Virus record (IMG/VR): IMGVR_UViG_3300048930_001204
Coordinates: 1 to 42,865 of that record
Source: a virus
Strand: one strand, 5' to 3'
DNA length: 42,865 bases
Position 1 is the first letter of the stretch. Each line of letters begins with the position of its first letter. The position numbers and the translations under genes are program-made. The notes under the pieces are model-generated. The model searched no databases. It had not been told where the DNA came from and saw nothing but the letters and a program-made list of their open reading frames with translations. Shown one piece after another: positions 38,826 to 42,865 of the stretch.

Positions 38826-40220
38826 GTGGCGTTTGACATTTCGCTCTCTTCGACAGCCACGGGGTTCGATATCTCGCTCAGTCAGAGCACGGTTGTTGAT
38901 TTTATCCTAAACAACGCATTTCACGCGCAGACCTCAAGCTCAAGCGCTTTTTCACAGACTCAGTCAGTTGACGCAAACGATGCAAGCCACGCACAAACGA
39001 GCAGCTCACCAGTAGTCACGCAAGTTCAAAGCGTAGATGCAAACGACGCTTTCCATACTCAAACAGCCACACAATCAACAATCTCACAGGCGCATGCTAT
39101 TGACACAGCAGACGCATTTCACGCGCAAACAGCTAGTCAGAGCAGTCTCTCACAGGTTCAAATCCTTGACCCAAGCGACGCGACTCATGCGCAAAGCTCG
39201 AGCTCTCCTTCTATATCTCAGAGCCAGGTGCTCTCATCGAGCAATGCTTTCCATGCACAGACAAGCTCCTCGCCAGTTGTCACGGTTGCTGTTGATATTG
39301 AGCTCAATGACAGCTTTCATGCGCAGACGGCGAGCTCTCCCTCTATTGGCCAGAATCAGGTCCTGTCTGTCAATAACGCGAGCCACTCGCAAACGTCCAC
39401 GTCTCCAAGCATATCGCAAGGGCAACAGATCAACGTCGAGGATGCGTTTCATCCTCAAACTTCATCTGCAGCCACCATCTCACAGATCCAGTCTGTTGAA
39501 CCACAAGACGCAATCCATGAACAGATCTCGAGCTCTCCTTCCATAACGCAGACTCATCCAGTAGACCTAGACGATGCCTTTCATCCACAGACTGCCTCAG
39601 AAATAGACATAAACAGCAATGTAACTTTCTCGCCTGAGAATGCGTTCCACGCACAAACCTCGAGCTCTCCTGCAATCTCACAGACTCAATCAGTTGACTT
39701 GTCTGATGCTACACATGCACAGACATCAAGCTCTGTCTCCATAACGCAGGCGCAAGTCATTGACATCAGCGACGCCATCCATGGCCAGACATCCACGAGT
39801 CCAGTCATTTCACAAGTTCAAGCAGTCGAGGCTGAAAACGCATTTCATCCTCAAACGTCTTCAGAGCCATCAATCAGCACTGAGATCACTTTCAATCTTG
39901 ACAATGCCTTTCATGGCCAGACCTCAAGCTCCTGCGCAACTTCTCAAGTGCACATCATCGACGGTGAGGACTCTTTCCATGATCAGATCTCAAGTTCTCC
40001 GAGTCTGAGCCAGCTGCAAATCATTCTTCTTGATGAGTCAATTCACTCACAAACTGCAAGCTCTGTGATTCTTGAGCAGCTGCAGTTGATTTTTGTTGAC
40101 GACGCATTTCACCAACAAACAGCGTCACAGATAAGTGTTCAGATCATCGAAGACCTCGGATTCTTGATGATAGGAGAGACCTTTCTGCAGATCAGCAAGG
40201 GGCAAGGCTTGGAGCTTTAA
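38826..40220 (+). CDS. Repeat protein with nineteen HxQT-type 22-residue units
   Basis: The 464-residue product has a short N-terminal segment (1-28), nineteen tandem units of 22 residues (the last shorter) and a 20-residue tail. The unit reads roughly [ND]-A-[FST]-H-A-Q-T-[SA]-S-S-P-x-I-S-Q-x-Q-x-[VI]-D-x. The His and the Gln two residues later are kept in all nineteen units. Similar DATHAQT-type repeats occur in other phage surface proteins. The regular period suggests a beta-solenoid fibre with His and Gln stacked along one face. A GTG start has the strong site AGGAGGGGA. Confidence 0.75.
   Translation: MAFDISLSSTATGFDISLSQSTVVDFILNNAFHAQTSSSSAFSQTQSVDANDASHAQTSSSPVVTQVQSVDANDAFHTQTATQSTISQAHAIDTADAFHAQTASQSSLSQVQILDPSDATHAQSSSSPSISQSQVLSSSNAFHAQTSSSPVVTVAVDIELNDSFHAQTASSPSIGQNQVLSVNNASHSQTSTSPSISQGQQINVEDAFHPQTSSAATISQIQSVEPQDAIHEQISSSPSITQTHPVDLDDAFHPQTASEIDINSNVTFSPENAFHAQTSSSPAISQTQSVDLSDATHAQTSSSVSITQAQVIDISDAIHGQTSTSPVISQVQAVEAENAFHPQTSSEPSISTEITFNLDNAFHGQTSSSCATSQVHIIDGEDSFHDQISSSPSLSQLQIILLDESIHSQTASSVILEQLQLIFVDDAFHQQTASQISVQIIEDLGFLMIGETFLQISKGQGLEL
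38910..40157 (+). repeat. Tandem 66-base coding repeat, 19 units
   Basis: The units are 66 bases each. They have diverged strongly in DNA while keeping the protein motif, so selection acts on the protein. The number of units could vary between relatives by recombination. Confidence 0.8.
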
Positions 40221-40226
40221 TTTCAC

Positions 40227-40246
40227 TATTTCGCACTTGCGAAGTA
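40227..40246. promoter_or_regulatory. Operator-like palindrome before the CI-like gene
   Basis: TATTTCGC (40227-40234) and GCGAAGTA (40239-40246) form an inverted repeat with one mismatch and a 4-base spacer. The core TTCGC-ACTT-GCGAA is perfect. It lies just upstream of the XRE start, a fitting place for autoregulation. Confidence 0.5.
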
Positions 40247-40264
40247 TTGAGTACAGTCCCTGGC

Positions 40265-40474
40265 ATGGGGATTTTGAAACAGAAAAGAGAGAAGACAGGG
40301 CTGTCAATTCAGGAGCTCGCTGACAGGGTAGGGGTGAAAAAGTCCACGGTTGCGTCATACGAGAAAGAGTTGCCACTGAATAAGCAGTTCGTGGCATATC
40401 TCCTGACCTTGAGCCAAGCGCTCGACCTATCTCCAAAGGCTTTCAAAGAGCTGTGCGAGCGCTTGGTGAAGTGA
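40265..40474 (+). CDS. XRE/CI-like DNA-binding protein, 69 residues
   Basis: The product is almost entirely one helix-turn-helix domain: LKQKREKTGLSIQELADRVG, then VKKSTVASYEK as recognition helix. A fully single-domain regulator of this size is Cro-like or antitoxin-like. ATG at 40265 lacks a Shine-Dalgarno; a TTG at 40247 is the alternative. A leaderless transcript, as for lambda cI, is possible. It is convergent with the leftward cassette (stop codons adjoin at 40474/40475). Confidence 0.7.
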   Translation: MGILKQKREKTGLSIQELADRVGVKKSTVASYEKELPLNKQFVAYLLTLSQALDLSPKAFKELCERLVK

Positions 40475-40711
40475 TCATCTTTCCCACTGGTCTGCTGGGA
40501 CTGTAGGTCCTTGGCTAATGGTCGGGAAAGTCTCGACGATGGGCTTGCCATCTTTGCCGACGTCTATCTTGACGAGCTCGACTCCTCCACTCTTGCCTCC
40601 TCCCGATCCTTTTCTCGGTATGACATCGCACACCATGAGCAGCGAGATTGCAGCCACTCCGAAAAAAACACCAGAAAACCATGCTCCTATCTTGTTGGGA
40701 TTGCCGTCCAT
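40475..40711 (-). CDS. Membrane protein of the leftward cassette, 78 residues
   Basis: One transmembrane segment (about residues 10-29, GAWFSGVFFGVAAISLLMVC) is followed by a Gly/Lys-rich periplasm-like linker (PRKGSGGGKSGG) and a short beta segment. AGGAG lies nine bases before its ATG. It is the last gene of the cassette. Together with the upstream lipoprotein it could form an inner-outer membrane pair, as in spanins or exclusion systems. Confidence 0.6.
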   Translation of the reverse strand: MDGNPNKIGAWFSGVFFGVAAISLLMVCDVIPRKGSGGGKSGGVELVKIDVGKDGKPIVETFPTISQGPTVPADQWER

Positions 40712-40714
40712 TTT

Positions 40715-40783
40715 TTATACTCCTGTGAATTTTGATATAATTAAAAGCATCACGAAACCAAAGAGGATTGCTTGCGCTGTCAT
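40715..40783 (-). CDS. 22-residue transmembrane microprotein
   Basis: The whole peptide, MTAQAILFGFVMLLIISKFTGV, is one membrane helix. AAGGAGG, an ideal Shine-Dalgarno, is four bases before its ATG. The ATG overlaps the lipoprotein stop (ATGA). Its stop is three bases before the start of the 78-residue membrane protein. Such strong signals on a very short frame argue for true expression. Confidence 0.55.
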   Translation of the reverse strand: MTAQAILFGFVMLLIISKFTGV

Positions 40784-41049
40784 TCTGCCTCCTTATACTT
40801 GAGCTGATAGATCATCACTTTCGACTCTGTCTGCTTGTCAAGCGATTGCCAGGCACTTCCTCTGACATTTGGACTGTCTTTGGCAATCTGTGCCTGAGAT
40901 GCTTGCATCTGCGACCACGCGAGAATACCTTGCGCGTCTCCTTCTATCTTGATCCTGCCTGCGTCTCCTGAAGCCAGAATCTCCGTTGTGGAGCAGTTGC
41001 AAAGACATGAGGCACTTAGTACGAGCATTGCGGTCAATTTCCATTTCAT
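40780..41049 (-). CDS. Lipoprotein of the leftward cassette, 89 residues
   Basis: The signal sequence MKWKLTAMLVLSASCLCNC carries a lipobox (LSASC or LCNC). The mature part is polar and helical (ILAWSQMQASQAQIAKDSPN). ATG at 41049 is chosen over an upstream in-frame ATG at 41079 because AAAGGAAAGG lies just before it. First gene of the leftward cassette. Expression against the direction of all virion genes suggests use in the lysogen. Confidence 0.65.
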   Translation of the reverse strand: MKWKLTAMLVLSASCLCNCSTTEILASGDAGRIKIEGDAQGILAWSQMQASQAQIAKDSPNVRGSAWQSLDKQTESKVMIYQLKYKEAE

Positions 41050-41320
41050 AACCTTTCCTTTTATAACCTGAGCGTTCATTCGCTCCGGTTGAATAGATGC
41101 CTTTCGTGCGTATATCGGTACGGCTTAAGATAGAAAAAAAGCTGAAATCTCTGTTTTTCTGATAATGATCAAGGGTTCCCTGTACTTATATCGGTACGAT
41201 AAAAAAGCGCGGTCAATAACCTCGTTTGATGTCGTAAGTTTTTGAGCTTCCCTCTTTCAGCTGTACAATCGCCATGCGTGGACGGCAATCGGCGCAACTA
41301 CAAAAAATCGGGGGACTTTT
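41050..41320. promoter_or_regulatory. Divergent regulatory gap with direct repeats
   Basis: This 271-base gap separates the leftward lipoprotein from the rightward gene at 41321. TATATCGGTACG occurs at 41112-41123 and 41187-41198, 75 bases apart and in the same orientation. The first copy is preceded by CGTGCG; the 11-mer CGTGCGTATAT (41106-41116) recurs at 377-387 in the early promoter. GAGCG-CGCTC (about 41070-41085) can form a hairpin in the leftward mRNA. CGGCAAT (41283-41289) and GGGGGACT (41310-41317) form leader element copy 5. Repressor operators or integrase arm sites are possible readings. Confidence 0.55.
41242..41269 (+). promoter_or_regulatory. Sigma70-type promoter for the 41321 gene
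   Basis: TTGAGC (41242-41247) and TACAAT (41264-41269) are 16 bases apart. Transcription would start near 41276 and directly enter the CGGCAAT ... GGGGGACT leader. Confidence 0.55.
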
Positions 41321-41623
41321 ATGTTCAACTCACTTAAAACATGGATTGTGAAGCTGTTTGCTGGGACGTGGCTCAAGAAATTTCTGCGAGACTCACTCTT
41401 GGTGATTTCGACATATCTCATGGCTTCAGACGCATCGATATGCGCAGAGACAGAAATCTGCAAAGACCTCGCGCAGTGGCTTGGTGAGGCGTCTCCAATT
41501 ATCGTCGAAAGAGCCATCGAGATCATCATGTTCTTGATCTCCTTGCTCATGAAACTGTCTGCAGGGAAAGCAGAGAGCGTTGGTCGTAAAGTTTTGGAAG
41601 AGCAAAAAGAAGCGAAAAAATAG
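41321..41623 (+). CDS. Small membrane-associated protein, 100 residues
   Basis: The N-terminal part is amphipathic and basic (TWIVKLFAGTWLKKFLRDS), the middle is polar with two cysteines, and residues about 62-80 are hydrophobic (ERAIEIIMFLISLLMKL), before a charged tail. It could be a holin-like or exclusion protein. Its own promoter and strong leader, and its place beside the integration block, favour an early or lysogenic role. Confidence 0.55.
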   Translation: MFNSLKTWIVKLFAGTWLKKFLRDSLLVISTYLMASDASICAETEICKDLAQWLGEASPIIVERAIEIIMFLISLLMKLSAGKAESVGRKVLEEQKEAKK

Positions 41624-41635
41624 GCTTTCAAGCCT

Positions 41636-41665
41636 GTGTCATTATAATATCGATTCTGCTATAAT
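41636..41665 (+). promoter_or_regulatory. Extended -10 promoter of the integrase operon
   Basis: TGCTATAAT (41657-41665) is a perfect extended -10 element. GTGTCA (41636-41641) is a possible -35 at 18 bases. The palindrome AGGCTT-TC-AAGCCT (41622-41635) lies immediately upstream and may be an operator or a weak terminator of the preceding gene. Confidence 0.6.
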
Positions 41666-41686
41666 CCCCTTAAAATGAGGTGAGGG

Positions 41687-42073
41687 ATGAGCAGCAATCT
41701 GGTTCGACTCAACGAAATAATCTCAAATAAGCAGCATTCTGTTGAGCTGCTCAGGCAGGAGTACAATCAAGGCTTGGCAGAGCTTGAAGCACTTGAAGCT
41801 CTTGCGGAGATTCGTCGTGCTAACTTCGGTGCGGTCGACATCACTGCTCTTCTTGAATTCGTAAAAGAAAGAGATCCAAAGATTGCCGACGTGATGTTGC
41901 GAGCGCAGTCTCTCAAGATAGTCAAGGGTGAGGTTCGTGCGTTTGTACGTCAGCGCGACTTTGCAGACTGGAAGATTTTCCGTCATTCGATTGAAAAGTA
42001 TTGTTCTGAGTTCGCTCAGCGCACGCTTTCTCTCGCTCTTAAGACTATCGATGAGGATGAGCTAAATGGATGA
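41687..42073 (+). CDS. Coiled-coil protein coupled to the integrase
   Basis: The 128-residue product has a long N-terminal coiled coil (residues 5-50, RLNEIISNKQHSVELLRQEY) and a helical remainder with VKERDPKIADVML. The stop overlaps the integrase start by eight bases (ATGGATGA), so the two are made together. It is not a typical excisionase. It may be an integrase accessory factor, which is inference from coupling. Confidence 0.6.
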   Translation: MSSNLVRLNEIISNKQHSVELLRQEYNQGLAELEALEALAEIRRANFGAVDITALLEFVKERDPKIADVMLRAQSLKIVKGEVRAFVRQRDFADWKIFRHSIEKYCSEFAQRTLSLALKTIDEDELNG

Positions 42074-42855
42074 CCCAGGAAGACTGTGGGAGCTCATAGC
42101 AATATATTTGAAACAGAGGGCTCTGAGGTCTCAAAAAGTATATCTCAAGACGCTTGAATACTTCTGCGAGGTTGTTGGGATCTCAATGGGGACAGACGCA
42201 GGGGCGCAGCGGTTCCTTGCTGTCTCAGCTTTTGACGTCGAGAAGTTCTTGCATGCAATCAAAAATCGAGACGGCGTGCCTCCCAGGGAAGAGATAGGAT
42301 CAAAGAAGCAGATAGGAAGCTGGAAAGCAAGCAAGAGCACAATCTCTCTGAAAATCTGCGTGATGAAAGCGATATACAACGAGTTGGTTGCAGACGGCTA
42401 TCTGCAGAGAAGTCCGTTTCGACACGTAAGGACGCCAGAGCGAGACGAAGAGCGTCGCCAGATAACATACGCAATTCCCATTGAGAAGGTGACGGACCTC
42501 TTCGATGCTTGCGAGCACGACACGCGCTCAGGGTTCTTGGACAGAGCGATTCTGGCTCTCCTGTTTGGAGGAGGTTTAAGGGTAGGGGAGTTGGCTCGCA
42601 TAAGGGTCTGCGACCTCAATCGCTCCGCTGGTGGCGTTGTATTCGCTCGGCTCAGAGAAACGAAGGGCAAGGCAGACGTCGATCAATCCCTTGCTGGCTG
42701 GGCTGGCAAAATACTCATGGACTGGAAGACATACAGAGTCGAGCAGGAGGGCTGCTATCCTACTGATCCACTTCTAGCCACAGTATACAGGTCAGTGAAA
42801 TCAAGCATTGACACGAGGACAATCACCAGGCGCTTCAAGAGGCTTTGCGAGACTG
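42066..42855 (+). CDS. int: Tyrosine recombinase (integrase), N-terminal part
   Basis: This is the 5' part of the gene completed at 3-332. Residues 1-120 are the core-binding SAM-like domain, with STISLKICVMKAIYNELVAD. The catalytic domain starts near 135, with box I R172 in FGGGLRVGELARI and the lysine of the beta hairpin at about 200-202 (ETKGKAD). The open frame runs to the contig end; bases from 42856 are adapter. Joined length is 331 residues, normal for the family. Confidence 0.92.
42730..42855. repeat. Terminal overlap, right copy
   Basis: This copy is identical to 1-126. It should be removed when the genome is circularised. Confidence 0.9.
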
Positions 42856-42865
42856 AGATCGGAAG
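42856..42865. other. Sequencing adapter remnant
   Basis: AGATCGGAAG equals the first ten bases of the Illumina TruSeq adapter. It replaces the expected continuation (CAGGCTTGGA at 127-136), so it is not phage DNA. Confidence 0.92.

Larger units (their letters stand above)
1..42729. mobile_element. Complete temperate siphophage genome, circular unit
   Basis: The gene order is integrase, early regulators, recombination and replication, accessory genes, HNH-terS-terL-portal-protease-capsid, connectors, tail tube, tape measure, tail tip, lysis, fibres. This matches HK97-like long-tailed temperate phages with a non-contractile tail, because no sheath gene is seen. The unit length excludes the duplicated end at 42730-42855. 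The sequence does not show whether this is a free phage, an excised prophage or a plasmid-like form. Confidence 0.9.

Noticed and set aside
39037-39546. 169-residue frame inside the repeat gene
   Set aside because: It is a +1 shadow of the repeats, Arg/Ser-rich and without its own start signal.
38910-40157. CRISPR-like array
   Set aside because: The 66-base periodicity is purely in-frame coding repetition with diverged DNA and no constant repeats or spacers.

Overview
The window is one complete temperate siphovirus-type phage genome in linearised form. Positions 1-126 are repeated exactly at 42730-42855, and the last ten bases (42856-42865) match the start of the Illumina TruSeq adapter. The biological unit is therefore a circle of about 42,729 bp cut inside the integrase gene. 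Joined across the cut, that gene encodes a 331-residue tyrosine recombinase with all catalytic residues. Signal-peptide lipoproteins, an unsecreted lytic transglycosylase endolysin and many membrane microproteins suggest a Gram-negative host. The sequence does not let me name the host. Base composition is moderate and fairly even across the window.

Layout: (1) 41.3-0.8 kb across the junction holds an integration and control block: a small membrane protein, a coiled-coil protein, the integrase, then a promoter with a palindrome in its spacer driving a 61-residue protein and a ribbon-helix-helix regulator. A single leftward membrane-protein gene faces it. (2) 1.5-7.4 kb starts with a folded leader and a Cro/CI-like regulator, followed by a RecE-like exonuclease, a probable single-strand annealing protein, zinc ribbons, a Lin1244/DnaD-like replication protein and a possible RusA-like resolvase. 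(3) 7.4-13.6 kb is a dense accessory operon of very small, stop-start-overlapping genes. It includes two lipoproteins, a cytosolic GH5-type glycoside hydrolase with a complete active-site set, a nucleotidyltransferase-fold protein lacking its third acidic residue, and a 252-residue Rossmann-like protein. A candidate folded RNA lies in the gap at 11.7 kb. (4) 13.6-19.7 kb carries a YdaS/Cro-like regulator, an HNH nuclease fused to a P-loop-kinase-like domain that has lost its Walker A motif, both terminase subunits, the portal and the prohead protease. (5) 19.9-24.1 kb encodes capsid, connector and tail tube. (6) 24.1-33.7 kb encodes tail chaperones with a classic -1 slippery heptamer, the tape measure and a tail tip with FN3 modules. 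(7) 33.7-34.7 kb is lysis. (8) 34.7-40.2 kb encodes fibre and accessory virion proteins, including a secreted TIM-barrel-like protein and a protein with nineteen 22-residue repeats. (9) 40.2-41.3 kb has a CI-like regulator, then a leftward three-gene cassette (lipoprotein, 22-residue membrane peptide, membrane protein) and a regulatory gap with direct repeats.

Nearly all genes run rightward and many pairs overlap by 4-11 bases, which implies translational coupling. The recurrent Shine-Dalgarno-like string GGGGGACT heads several transcription units. In four non-coding places it is preceded at 15-21 bases by CGGCAA(T), so it appears to be part of a two-piece leader element.
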